DNA of 58,019 bases from Corynebacterium halotolerans (GTDB lineage: Bacteria; Actinomycetota; Actinomycetes; Mycobacteriales; Mycobacteriaceae): the NCBI RefSeq assembly GCF_001056295.1, contig NZ_JVMD01000002.1, forward strand, positions 1 through 58,019, read 5' to 3'. The position numbers and the translations under genes were made by a program. The notes under the pieces are model-generated. The model saw only the letters and a program-made list of their open reading frames with translations, was not told the origin of the DNA and ran no database searches. This document shows positions 1-8,486 of the stretch, one piece after another. Numbering within the stretch: the first letter of the stretch is position 1; every line of letters starts with the position of its first letter.

Positions 1-39
1 CTCACTCAAACCCCCCTCTTACCCGACGAGGAGTCCCCA

Positions 40-2130
40 ATGTCATCCCAGGTCATCCTCCCGGAGCTCGTCGAACTCGACATCGCCCCGGGCGGTACCC
101 CGGAGTCCGTCATCCGGCATCTGGCGTCGCTGGTCAGCACCTCCGGCCGCGCCGCGGACGCCGATGAGCTCGCCGCCGACGCCCTGGCCCGCGAAGCCAA
201 GTCCGGCACCGGCGTGCCCGGCGGCGTGGCCATCCCCCACTGCCGCTCGGAGTCCGTCACCGAGCCGACCCTGGCCTTCGCCCGCTTGACCAACCCGGTC
301 GATTTCTCGGGACCCGACGGCCCCGCCGATCTGGTGTTCCTCATCGCCGCCCCCGCCGGCGGCGGCAAGGCGCACCTGAAGATCCTCTCCAAGCTCGCGC
401 GCGGACTGGTCAAGAAGGATTTCCGCGCCGCCCTGCGCGGCGCCGCGACCCCGGAGGAGATCGTCGACGTCGTCGACGCGCACCTCGCCGGAACCGCCCG
501 CAAATCCGCGACCGAGACCACCGCGGCGTCGGAACGCTCCGCCCCGGTGCCCGCCACCCCGTCGACGCCGGTCACCCGCATCGTCGCCGTCACCGCCTGC
601 CCGACCGGCATCGCCCACACCTACATGGCCGCCGACTCGCTGACGCAGGTGGCCGACGAACGCGACGACGTCGAGGTCGTCGTGGAAACCCAGGGCTCGT
701 CGGCGGTGAAGGCCCTGCCGGCCGAAACGATCGCCGCCGCCGACGCGGTCATCTTCGCCACCGACGTCGGGGTGAAGGAACGCGGCCGCTTCGCGGGCAA
801 GCCCGTCATCGAGTCCGGCGTCAAGCGCGCCATCAACGAGCCCGCCGCCATGATCGACGAGGCCGTCGCGGCCGCCTCCGACCCCAACGCCAAGCGCGTC
901 GCGGGCACGGCGGTCTCCGAGGACGCCGCGTCGTCGTCAAGCGAAGGCGGTTCCGGCCTGGGTTGGGGCAAGCGCATCCAGCAGGCGGTCATGACGGGCG
1001 TCAGCTACATGGTGCCGTTCGTAGCCGCGGGCGGTCTGCTGCTCGCGCTGGGCTTCCTGTTCGGCGGCTACGAGGTCGCCGGCGTCGCCGAGCGCGTGTC
1101 GCAGGACTACACGCTGTGGAACCTGCCGGGCAACGACATCACGATGGCCGACGGCACCGTCACCACCGTCGAACGCTCCGGTTTCCTGCTCTACCTCGGC
1201 GCGGTCCTGTTCGCGACGGGCAACTTCGGCATGGGCGTCATCGTGGCCATCCTGTCCGCGTTCATCGCCTACGGCCTCGCCGGCCGCCCCGGCATCGCGC
1301 CGGGCTTCATCGGCGGCGCGATCTCCGTCGCCATCGGCGCGGGCTTCCTCGGCGGCCTGGTCACCGGCATCATCGCCGGACTCATCGCCCTGTGGCTGAC
1401 GTCGCTGTCCGTGCCGCGCTGGCTGGCGTCGCTGATGCCCGTGGTCATCGTGCCCCTGGTCGCCTCCGTCGGCGTCGGCCTGCTGATGTTCCTGTTCCTC
1501 GGCCGCCCGCTGACGTCGCTGATGAACTCCCTGGCCGCATGGCTGGGCGGCATGTCCGGCAGCTCCGCGATCCTGCTGGGCATCATCGTCGGCCTGATGA
1601 TGTGCGCCGACATGGGCGGGCCGATCAACAAGGCCGCGTACCTCTTCGCCACCGCCGGCCTGTCCACGGGCGACGAGGCCTCCATGCAGATCATGGCTGC
1701 GGTCATGGGCGCCGGCATGGTGCCGCCGCTGGCGATGGCCCTGTCCTCCGCCCTGCGCCCGAAGCTGTACACCCAGGCGGAGCGCGAGAACGGCAAGGCC
1801 GGCTGGCTGCTCGGCGCCTCGTTCATCTCCGAGGGCGCGATCCCCTTCGCCGCGGCCGATCCGCTGCGCGTCATCCCGGCGATCATGGCCGGCGGCGCGG
1901 TCACCGGCGCGATGTCCATGGCGTTCGGCGCGGCGTCGCGCGCCCCGCACGGCGGCGTGTTCGTGTTCTTCGCCATCGACAACGTCCTCGGCTGGTTCGC
2001 GGCGATCATCGCCGGTGCGATCGTCGGCGCGGTGCTGGTCAGCGCGCTGAAGCAGCTGTGGCCCCGGAAGGTCGACACGGCCCCCGCGGTTTCGGGCGAT
2101 GCCCCGGCCGCAGTCGCCGCGACCGCGTAA
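40..2130 (+). CDS. fruA: Fructose-specific PTS permease, fused EIIA-EIIB-EIIC
   Basis: A 696-residue fused PTS permease that imports fructose and phosphorylates it to fructose 1-phosphate at the membrane. Domain order is EIIA (about 1-150, phosphorylatable His67 in AIPHCR), EIIB (about 178-275, Cys187 in TACPTG) and EIIC (about 305-675, about ten hydrophobic spans). Ala/Pro/Ser-rich linkers separate the domains. The start is supported by GAGGAG six bases upstream. HPr, its phosphate donor, follows 42 bases downstream on the same strand. The usual partners fruR and fruK would lie before the window and cannot be seen. Domain architecture and motifs are clear. Fructose specificity is inferred from the A-B-C order of this subfamily. 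Confidence 0.95.
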   Translation: MSSQVILPELVELDIAPGGTPESVIRHLASLVSTSGRAADADELAADALAREAKSGTGVPGGVAIPHCRSESVTEPTLAFARLTNPVDFSGPDGPADLVFLIAAPAGGGKAHLKILSKLARGLVKKDFRAALRGAATPEEIVDVVDAHLAGTARKSATETTAASERSAPVPATPSTPVTRIVAVTACPTGIAHTYMAADSLTQVADERDDVEVVVETQGSSAVKALPAETIAAADAVIFATDVGVKERGRFAGKPVIESGVKRAINEPAAMIDEAVAAASDPNAKRVAGTAVSEDAASSSSEGGSGLGWGKRIQQAVMTGVSYMVPFVAAGGLLLALGFLFGGYEVAGVAERVSQDYTLWNLPGNDITMADGTVTTVERSGFLLYLGAVLFATGNFGMGVIVAILSAFIAYGLAGRPGIAPGFIGGAISVAIGAGFLGGLVTGIIAGLIALWLTSLSVPRWLASLMPVVIVPLVASVGVGLLMFLFLGRPLTSLMNSLAAWLGGMSGSSAILLGIIVGLMMCADMGGPINKAAYLFATAGLSTGDEASMQIMAAVMGAGMVPPLAMALSSALRPKLYTQAERENGKAGWLLGASFISEGAIPFAAADPLRVIPAIMAGGAVTGAMSMAFGAASRAPHGGVFVFFAIDNVLGWFAAIIAGAIVGAVLVSALKQLWPRKVDTAPAVSGDAPAAVAATA

Positions 2131-2172
2131 AGTCGGTAACCAAGGACAACCACCGAAAGGATCACCACCACC

Positions 2173-2445
2173 ATGGCCTCCAAGACCGTGACCGTCGGTT
2201 CGACCGTCGGCCTGCATGCCCGCCCCGCGACGCTGATCGCCGATGCCGCCGCCGAGTACGACGAGGAGATCCTCATCGAGCTCGTGGACGCCGACGAGGA
2301 CGACGAGCCCGCCGACGCCGCCAGCTCCCTCATGATCATGGCCCTGGGCGCCGAGCACGGCGACCAGGTCACCGTCACCTCCGACGATGCCGAAGCGGTC
2401 GAGAAGATCGCCGGCCTCATCGAGCAGAACCTGGACGACGAGTAG
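2173..2445 (+). CDS. ptsH: Phosphocarrier protein HPr
   Basis: A 90-residue HPr that relays phosphate from enzyme I to EIIA domains of the sugar PTS in the cytoplasm. The active-site His15 lies in GLHARPA, and a conserved SSLMIM segment follows at 51-56. Residues 39-48 are strikingly acidic. An AAAGGA sequence lies 12 bases upstream of the ATG. It is probably co-transcribed with fruA and ends at a strong hairpin about 55 bases after its stop. Confidence 0.95.
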   Translation: MASKTVTVGSTVGLHARPATLIADAAAEYDEEILIELVDADEDDEPADAASSLMIMALGAEHGDQVTVTSDDAEAVEKIAGLIEQNLDDE

Positions 2446-2456
2446 TCCCCCGCTTC

Positions 2457-2468
2457 TGCTTTGCGACG
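2457..2468 (+). repeat. 12-mer TGCTTTGCGACG, ptsH 3' copy
   Basis: Exact copy of a dispersed 12-mer, 11 bases after the ptsH stop in sense orientation. It runs directly into a small hairpin, GACGCCC...GGGCGTC. Identical copies follow the DUF3046 gene and RNase J; see the finding on over-represented 12-mers. Confidence 0.6.
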
Positions 2469-2498
2469 CCCGCGTGAGGGCGTCCACCCGAATGACGC

Positions 2499-2530
2499 GG
2501 CCCCGCCCGGAAGAGTGTCCGGGCGGGGCC
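2499..2530 (+). terminator. Hairpin terminator after ptsH
   Basis: A perfect 12-bp inverted repeat (arms 2499-2510 and 2519-2530, loop AAGAGTGT) lies 53 bases after the ptsH stop. The following TTCGCGTTCG is only weakly T-rich. It separates ptsH from the convergent uracil permease gene. Confidence 0.75.
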
Positions 2531-2592
2531 TTCGCGTTCGTGCCGGGGCGCGGGGGCGCGCCATTCCTTCGCGGCGACGCTCTTGAGCCGCG

Positions 2593-4002
2593 CTACTCCT
2601 TGACGCCGGTGAACTGTCCTTCGCCGACGCGGCGGTAGAGCCACCGGAGCACCGGGTAGCCGGCGATGATGCCGACGGAACCCCAGGCGATGCCCTCCAG
2701 CTGAAGGGAGCCGATCGACAGGGTGAGGTTGCCGATGCCCGCGATCATCGCGGTGGCCGCGGCGACGAGGTTGACGGGGTTGTTGAAGTCGACGCCGTTG
2801 TCCATCCAGATGCGGATGCCCAGCATGCCGATGAGGCCGTAGAGCACCAGCGTCGCACCGCCGAGGACGCCCTCGGGGATGGTGAGGATCAGCGCGCCGA
2901 ACTTCGGGATGAACGCCAGGGCGATGGCCGTGGCCGCGGCGACCCAGTAGGCGGCGGTCGAGTACACGCGGGTGGCGGCCATGACGCCGATGTTCTCGGC
3001 GTACGTGGTGGTGCCGGAGCCGCCGGCGGAACCGGCCAGCGTCGTGGCCAGGCCGTCGGCGATGAGGGCGTCGCCGGCGAGGTCGTCGAGGTCGCGGCGC
3101 GTCATGGCGGACACGGCCTTGACGTGGCCGACGTTTTCGGCGATGAGCACCACGATCACGGGCAAGCCGATGAGCATGGCGTTGAGGTGGAACTCCGGCG
3201 CGTGGAAGTCCGGGAGCCCGAACCAGGCGGCCTCGCCCACCGACGCGGTGGCCTCCGGCGACAGGTTGCCGGTGGCGGTGGCGAATGCCCAGCCGACGAC
3301 GACGCCGATGAGCACGCCCAACCGGGCGATCATGCCGCGGCCGGCGACGGTCGCCACGAGGATCGTCGCCGTGGTCACCGCGGCTACCAGCGGCTGCGTG
3401 GCGAAGTTCTTCGCGGCGACGGGCGCCAGGTTGAAGCCGATGAGCGCGACGATCGCGCCGGTGACGGCGGGCGGCATGACGGCGTCGAGGGCGCGGCGGC
3501 CGGCCTTCTTCACGATGAAGCCGACGACCATGAGCACCGCGCCCGCGGTGACGACGACGCCCGCCTGCGCCCCGATGCCCTGCGCCTGCGTGGCGGTCAG
3601 CGGCGCGATGAACGCGAAGGACGAGCCGAGGTAGCTGGGCAGCCGGTTGCGGGTGATGAGGAGGAACAGGATCGTGCCCACGCCCGAGAACAGCAGCGTG
3701 GTGTTGACCGGGAAGCCGGTCAGCAGCGGCACGAGCAGCGTCGCGCCGAACATGGCGATGACGTGCTGCATGCCGATGCCGATGGTGCGCGGCCAGTCCA
3801 GGCGCTCCTCCGGTGCGACGACGGCGCCGGGCGCGATGGTGCGGCCGTCGCCGTGCACGTCCCAGCCGAACAGCCGCCCGCGGGCGGCCGGGTGGTCGGG
3901 GTGGTTCGGGTCGGCGGCGGCGTCGGTTCGCCCGATGGCGGCGTCCGGCTCTGCGGAATTGCTGTCCGGGCCGGGGTCCGTGGGGTGATGCTCGTTGGTC
4001 AC
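2593..4002 (-). CDS. Uracil/xanthine permease, NCS2 family
   Basis: A 469-residue nucleobase:cation symporter of the UraA/NCS2 family in the cytoplasmic membrane. The first 70 residues form a polar Asp/Pro/His-rich N-terminal extension, followed by about 14 hydrophobic segments. Family landmarks are GMQHVIAMFG near residue 77, NRLPSYLGSSFAF, and the two conserved glutamates in AENVGH and YAENIG that bind the pyrimidine ring in UraA. The GTG start lies 10 bases after the hflX stop. It has its own likely leaderless promoter (TAACAT, seven bases before the GTG, overlapping the hflX TAA). Substrate choice between uracil and xanthine is not resolved. Confidence 0.88.
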   Translation of the reverse strand: MTNEHHPTDPGPDSNSAEPDAAIGRTDAAADPNHPDHPAARGRLFGWDVHGDGRTIAPGAVVAPEERLDWPRTIGIGMQHVIAMFGATLLVPLLTGFPVNTTLLFSGVGTILFLLITRNRLPSYLGSSFAFIAPLTATQAQGIGAQAGVVVTAGAVLMVVGFIVKKAGRRALDAVMPPAVTGAIVALIGFNLAPVAAKNFATQPLVAAVTTATILVATVAGRGMIARLGVLIGVVVGWAFATATGNLSPEATASVGEAAWFGLPDFHAPEFHLNAMLIGLPVIVVLIAENVGHVKAVSAMTRRDLDDLAGDALIADGLATTLAGSAGGSGTTTYAENIGVMAATRVYSTAAYWVAAATAIALAFIPKFGALILTIPEGVLGGATLVLYGLIGMLGIRIWMDNGVDFNNPVNLVAAATAMIAGIGNLTLSIGSLQLEGIAWGSVGIIAGYPVLRWLYRRVGEGQFTGVKE

Positions 4003-4009
4003 GCGCGTG

Positions 4010-4015
4010 ATGTTA
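4010..4015 (-). promoter_or_regulatory. Leaderless -10 box for the uracil permease
   Basis: TAACAT on the minus strand, seven bases before the GTG start. It incorporates the TAA stop codon of hflX. No Shine-Dalgarno sequence is present. Confidence 0.5.
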
Positions 4016-5542
4016 CGCGCCCGGCTCCGGCAAGTCGGGATCGACGATGAACTCCCCGAGTTCCCGTGCCATCGACTGCGGCAACCGGACGTCCAGGACC
4101 GTGCCGTCGGCGCCGTACTGCTCGTCGAGGACGGTGGCCTGCTCGTGGAGGCGCGACACGACGTCGCCGCGGTCGAAGGGCACGAGGACCGAGACGTGGG
4201 CGTCCATGGCGTTGAGCGCCAGCTCGATGCGCGTCTCCAGCTCGGCGATGCCCTCGCCGGTGGCGGCGGAGGTGAACACGACGTCGTCGAGCGCGTGGCG
4301 CAGTTCGGCGAGGGTCGCGGGCTCGGCCAGGTCGATTTTGTTGACCACCAGCAGCTCCGGCGGCACGTCGGCCTTCTGCTCTGCGGCGATGTCCTCGATG
4401 ACCGTGTTGACGGTGCGGATCTGCTCCAGCGGGAACGGGTCGGAGCCGTCGACGACGTGGAGGATCAGGTCCGCCTCCAGGATCTCCTCCAGCGTCGAGC
4501 GGAACGCCTCGACCAGCTGCGTGGGCAGGTGGCGGACGAAGCCGACGGTGTCGGTGACGATGACCGTGCGGCCGTCGCGGAGCTCCGCGCGGCGGGTCGT
4601 CGGGTCCAGGGTGGCGAAGAGCGCGTCCTCCACGAGGACGCCCGCGCCGGTCAGCGCGTTGAGCAGCGAGGACTTGCCGGCGTTGGTGTAACCGGCGATG
4701 GCGATCCGCGGCAGGTGGCCGGCCTTGCGGCGGGCGCGCTTGACCTGGCGGGAGGTCTTCATTCCCTCGAGTTCGCGGCGGATGCGGGCCATGTCCTGGC
4801 GCAGGCGCCGGCGGTCGGTCTCGATCTTCGTTTCGCCGGGGCCGCGCAGGCCGACGCCGCCGTTGGAGCCGGCGCGGCCGCCTGCCTGGCGGGACAGCGA
4901 ATGGCCCCAGCCGCGCAGTCGGGTGATCAGGTACTGCATCTGGGCGAGCGACACCTGCGCCTTGCCCTCCTTGGACTTCGCGTGCTGGGCGAAGATGTCC
5001 AGGATGAGCATGGTGCGGTCGATGACCTTGGCGTCGAGCTTGTCCTCCAGCGCGACGAGCTGGCCGGGAGAGAGCTCGCCGTCGGCGATGACGGTGTCGG
5101 CGCCGGTGGCCTTGACGATGTCCCGCAGTTCGGCGACCTTGCCCGATCCGATGTAGGTGCCGGGGTCGGGCTTGTCGCGCCGCTGGAGGACCGATTCGAG
5201 GACCTCGGAGCCGGCGGTTTCGGCCAGCGCGGCGAGCTCGTCCATCGCGGCTTCGGCTTCGGCGAGGGTGCCCTGGGTCCACACGCCGAGCAGGATCACG
5301 CGTTCGAGGCGCAGCTGGCGGTACTCGACCTCGGTGATGTCCTCGGCGTCGGTGGTATGCGTGGCCGCGCGGGTCAGGCGGCGCAGGGAGGAGCGGGCCT
5401 CCAGGTCGAGATCGCCGACGGTCGGCTGCGCGGCCGGGTTGTTGGGCGCGCCCCCGTCGGGCTTGCCGACGGTCGCGTCCCCGGCGAGGTCCTCGCCGCG
5501 CGCCTCGTCGGGGTAAATGTCATTCATGGGGGTTTCAGTCAT
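4013..5542 (-). CDS. hflX: Ribosome-associated GTPase HflX
   Basis: A 509-residue GTPase that splits stalled 70S ribosomes in its family. An N-terminal HflX domain (about 60-270) with a helical segment contains the Gly-rich loop GGRAGSNGGVGLRGPGETK. A G domain follows, with P-loop GYTNAGKSS, G3 DTVGF and G4 NKID, then a C-terminal domain. The first 50 residues are an acidic, poorly conserved extension. ATG at 5542 is chosen; a second ATG at 5527 is an alternative, and neither has a strong ribosome site. Its location near dapF and miaA matches mycobacteria. Confidence 0.94.
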   Translation of the reverse strand: MTETPMNDIYPDEARGEDLAGDATVGKPDGGAPNNPAAQPTVGDLDLEARSSLRRLTRAATHTTDAEDITEVEYRQLRLERVILLGVWTQGTLAEAEAAMDELAALAETAGSEVLESVLQRRDKPDPGTYIGSGKVAELRDIVKATGADTVIADGELSPGQLVALEDKLDAKVIDRTMLILDIFAQHAKSKEGKAQVSLAQMQYLITRLRGWGHSLSRQAGGRAGSNGGVGLRGPGETKIETDRRRLRQDMARIRRELEGMKTSRQVKRARRKAGHLPRIAIAGYTNAGKSSLLNALTGAGVLVEDALFATLDPTTRRAELRDGRTVIVTDTVGFVRHLPTQLVEAFRSTLEEILEADLILHVVDGSDPFPLEQIRTVNTVIEDIAAEQKADVPPELLVVNKIDLAEPATLAELRHALDDVVFTSAATGEGIAELETRIELALNAMDAHVSVLVPFDRGDVVSRLHEQATVLDEQYGADGTVLDVRLPQSMARELGEFIVDPDLPEPGA

Positions 5543-5626
5543 GTTCCGGCCATTGTCTCACGACCACCGCGAAAGCCCATATCGCCGTGCACCCCGCCGT
5601 CCGCGCCTACCCCGTTTCCCCGGCGG

Positions 5627-5977
5627 TCAGGGCCTGTGGGTGAGCACGAGGGCGACGGGCCCCCGCTCGCCCGCGCCGTTGCCGGACGACGAGCACGCTC
5701 CCCCGTCGGCCGTCGCATGGGCGCAGCCGCCGCAGCCGCCGGACGGGCACGACGACGCCATCCGCTCGCGACGCAGCGATCCGGTGCGCTCGAGGTGCTC
5801 GATGGCCGCGTCGACGGTGGCGCGGGACAGCCCGGTGCGCTCGGCGATCTCCGCGCGGGACGCCTCGCCGGAGGCGATCGCCTCGCGGACGGCGGACAAG
5901 GGGGTGCGCGCGGGACCGGGCGCGGGTGCGGGCACCGGTCGCCTGCGGGAAAAGAGGTTGGCCGGGAAGATGCTCAC
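5627..5977 (-). CDS. feoC: FeoC-like winged-helix, Cys-rich protein
   Basis: A 116-residue protein starting at GTG 5977 in a GTGA overlap with the feoB stop, so translationally coupled. After a basic Pro-rich N-terminus comes a winged-helix segment (about 28-70, with AEIAERTGLSRATVDAAIEHL). A Cys cluster CPSGGCGGCAH (about 77-87) follows, then a Gly/Ser tail with one more Cys. This matches FeoC: a small helix-turn-helix protein with four closely spaced cysteines encoded at the end of feo operons, reported to bind an Fe-S cluster and to tune FeoB stability or activity. The family call rests on motif and position. Only a homology search would settle it. Confidence 0.78.
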   Translation of the reverse strand: MSIFPANLFSRRRPVPAPAPGPARTPLSAVREAIASGEASRAEIAERTGLSRATVDAAIEHLERTGSLRRERMASSCPSGGCGGCAHATADGGACSSSGNGAGERGPVALVLTHRP

Positions 5978-7971
5978 AGGAACAACCTCAGCACCTGGAA
6001 GACGGCGACGGCGAGCAGCCATGCGCCGAGCAGCTGGGCGACCAGGCCGAACAACGTCCACTTCAGGCCGATCTCGCGTTTCTGGGCGGCCAACGTGGCC
6101 ACGCACGGGGTGTAGGCGAGCAGGAAGATCATGAACGCCCACACCGCGGCCAGGCCGTGGCCGCCGGAGGTTTCGTCGAAGTCGGCCCTGATGTTCTCGG
6201 CCAGCGGGCTCGTGCGCTGCTCGTCGGGGTCGGAGTCGGTGACGTCCTCCACCGCGTAGGTCTGCGCCCACGTGGAGATGACGGCCTCCTTGGCCACGAA
6301 CCCGGTCAACAGCGTGCCGGTCAGGGACCAGGATCCGAAGCCGGCGGGGGCGAACACGGGTGCCACGGTTTCGGAGACGGCGCCGTAGGCGGAGTCGCGG
6401 GGCGGCAGATTTTCGTCGGCCAGGCCGTATCCGGGGGCGACGGGCACGGACATGAGCGCCCACACCGCCACGACGGTGACCACGATGATGCCGCCGGCGG
6501 TGCGCAGGAAGCCCTTCAGCCGGGTCCAGGCGACCGACAGGGCCAGCCGCGGCATCGGGAGCTGGTACCCCGGCAGGTCGATGACCAGCGGCTCGGAGGG
6601 CATCGCCCGCCACAGCGTGTGGCGCAGGATCAGGCCGGTGAGCACGACCAGGCCGATGGAGATCAGGTACATGAGGAACACGACCGTGCCCGCCGAACCC
6701 GGGAAGAACACGGCGGCGAGCATGACGTAGACCGTCAGGCGGGCGCTGCAGGACGTGAACGGGATGAGCAGCGCGGTGAGCACCCGGTGCCGCGGATTGC
6801 CCAGCACGCGGGTGGCCGAGATCGCCGGGACGTTGCAGCCGAAGCCGACGATGAGCGGGATGAACGCCTTGCCGGGCAGCCCGATGGCGCGCATGACGCG
6901 GTCGGTGACCACGGCGGCGCGCGCCATGTACCCGGAGTCCTCGAGCACGGCCAGGCACAGGAACATCAGGGCCATCAGCGGCGCGAAGGTGAGCACCATG
7001 CCCACGCCGCCGATGAGGCCGTCGACGACGAGCCCCGTCGGGACGGGGCCGCCGAGGCCGATGGCCCCCATTCCCGAACGCGCCCAATCCGAGATCGGAC
7101 CGGTGACCAGCGATTCGAGGCCGTCCTGGAGCGGCGCGGCGACGACGGTGGTGATCTGGAAGACCACCCACATCACGCCGAGGAACAGCAGCGGCCCGAC
7201 CAGGGGGTTGAGCGCGACGCGGTCGATGCGGTCCGACCAGGTGGCCTTTTCGCCTCGGTCGGTCGTCGATGCGGCGACGACGCGGTCGATGTACGCGAAC
7301 CGCGCCTCGTCGGCGGCGTCGGGGGCATCGGGGTCGCCGTCGGCGTCCGTTTCCGCCACCGCGCGGATGACGCGCGGGCACCCGGTCATGGCGCCGGCCA
7401 CGGCGGTGCGGACGTCGTCGACGCGCGCACGGCGGCGCGGATCGACGGCGACGACGGGCACGCCGAGGGCGTCCTGCATCGCGGCGGCGTCGACGTCGAC
7501 GCCCTGCGCCGCGGCCACGTCGGTCTTCGTCAGCGCGACGACGATGCGGTACGGGTGCTCGGCGATCTCCGAGAAGAGGTACAGGCCGCGGGCCGGGGCC
7601 GTCGCGTCCACGGCGACGATCACCAGGTCCGGGCGTTCCGCGGGTTCCCGGTTGATCAGCATCTCGCGGGTGAGCTCCTCGTCGGGGCTCATCGCGTCGA
7701 GGGAGTAGGCGCCGGGGAAATCGATGACGTCGTAGGTGACGTCGCCGGCCCGCCAGGCGCCGCGGCTGACCTCGACCGTCGTGCCGGGCCAGTTGCCCAT
7801 CTGGGCCTTGGCGCCGGTCAGGGCGTTGAACAGCGTCGACTTGCCCGAGTTCGGTGCGCCGACCAAGCCGATGACGGGCGAACCCGACGGAGCGGGCGAA
7901 CCGCCGGCGCAGGCGTGGCAGCTCGGCGCGGTGGCGATGGGCTTGGCGGTGGCCTTCGGCGACGCGTTCAT
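5974..7971 (-). CDS. feoB: Ferrous iron transport GTPase-permease FeoB
   Basis: A 665-residue inner-membrane Fe2+ importer. The N-terminal G domain has P-loop GAPNSGKS (38-45) and the switch region after GAYSLDAMSPDEEL. A helical GDI-like region follows, then two Gate/nucleoside-recognition-type membrane blocks with paired motifs such as GFGCNVPAI and SCSARL. Short for FeoB (often 700-780). Before the G domain it has SCHACAGG, a small Cys/His motif. ATG 7971 overlaps the feoA stop by ATGA, which rules out the much longer upstream reading frame. The C-terminus overlaps feoC. Confidence 0.96.
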   Translation of the reverse strand: MNASPKATAKPIATAPSCHACAGGSPAPSGSPVIGLVGAPNSGKSTLFNALTGAKAQMGNWPGTTVEVSRGAWRAGDVTYDVIDFPGAYSLDAMSPDEELTREMLINREPAERPDLVIVAVDATAPARGLYLFSEIAEHPYRIVVALTKTDVAAAQGVDVDAAAMQDALGVPVVAVDPRRRARVDDVRTAVAGAMTGCPRVIRAVAETDADGDPDAPDAADEARFAYIDRVVAASTTDRGEKATWSDRIDRVALNPLVGPLLFLGVMWVVFQITTVVAAPLQDGLESLVTGPISDWARSGMGAIGLGGPVPTGLVVDGLIGGVGMVLTFAPLMALMFLCLAVLEDSGYMARAAVVTDRVMRAIGLPGKAFIPLIVGFGCNVPAISATRVLGNPRHRVLTALLIPFTSCSARLTVYVMLAAVFFPGSAGTVVFLMYLISIGLVVLTGLILRHTLWRAMPSEPLVIDLPGYQLPMPRLALSVAWTRLKGFLRTAGGIIVVTVVAVWALMSVPVAPGYGLADENLPPRDSAYGAVSETVAPVFAPAGFGSWSLTGTLLTGFVAKEAVISTWAQTYAVEDVTDSDPDEQRTSPLAENIRADFDETSGGHGLAAVWAFMIFLLAYTPCVATLAAQKREIGLKWTLFGLVAQLLGAWLLAVAVFQVLRLFL

Positions 7972-8276
7972 CGCAGGACGTCCATCAACTCGAGCGTGGC
8001 CCTGTCGATGGCGTAGCGGGACGTGCCGGACTTGATCACGCGGCCGCCGCCGGCGGTCTTCGGACCGACGGTGACGCTCATGCCCGGGCGCAGGCCCAGC
8101 TGGGCGAGGCGGCGGCACAGGCGCGGCTCGGTGCGCGGGGCGGAGAGCACGACGGTATCGCCGACGGCGACGTCGCACAGGCGATCGGGGGTGGGCGGTT
8201 CGGTGACGATCGGTTCCGTTTCCGAAACCCGTGCGCGCGCGCCGCGCGCCTTCAATCCCGACAGGCGGATGGCCAT
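7968..8276 (-). CDS. feoA: Ferrous iron transport protein FeoA
   Basis: A 102-residue small cytosolic protein with the SH3-like FeoA fold (about 33-100; LCDVAVGDTVVL, LAQLGLRPGMSVTV). It carries a roughly 30-residue basic extension in front. FeoA is required for FeoB-mediated Fe2+ uptake. AAGGA lies eight bases before the ATG. It is first in a tightly overlapping feoA-feoB-feoC operon. Upstream DNA carries a candidate DtxR box on the -10. Confidence 0.92.
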   Translation of the reverse strand: MAIRLSGLKARGARARVSETEPIVTEPPTPDRLCDVAVGDTVVLSAPRTEPRLCRRLAQLGLRPGMSVTVGPKTAGGGRVIKSGTSRYAIDRATLELMDVLR

Positions 8277-8351
8277 GACCGTGATCCTTCCAGGTCAACG
8301 ACGCCAGCCACGCAAGTCTCCATTCCGAAAGCGCACGCTGGCTCAAACAAC

Positions 8352-8370
8352 TGAGGACAGCCTACTGCCG
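8352..8370 (-). promoter_or_regulatory. Candidate DtxR iron box over feoA -10
   Basis: On the minus strand the sequence contains TAGGCT (8359-8364), a plausible -10, inside a 19-base site matching about 10 of 19 positions of the DtxR consensus, with the core intact. Overlap with the -10 would give iron-dependent repression, as expected for feo. The match is modest. Confidence 0.35.
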
Positions 8371-8472
8371 TCGATCGGTCCTATGCCAGCGCATCTACGC
8401 AACTTCCGATGATCATTCCGTCACACCGCCGCCGCGGGAATGGGGCGAATCGGATGCCCGCCGCGGCGGGAC

Positions 8473-8478
8473 TAAGAT
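8473..8478 (+). promoter_or_regulatory. Leaderless -10 box, gene at 8487
   Basis: TAAGAT, eight bases before the ATG at 8487, with no ribosome-binding site. It supports that start over the in-frame upstream ATG at 8409. Confidence 0.5.
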
Positions 8479-8486
8479 CCGGGATC

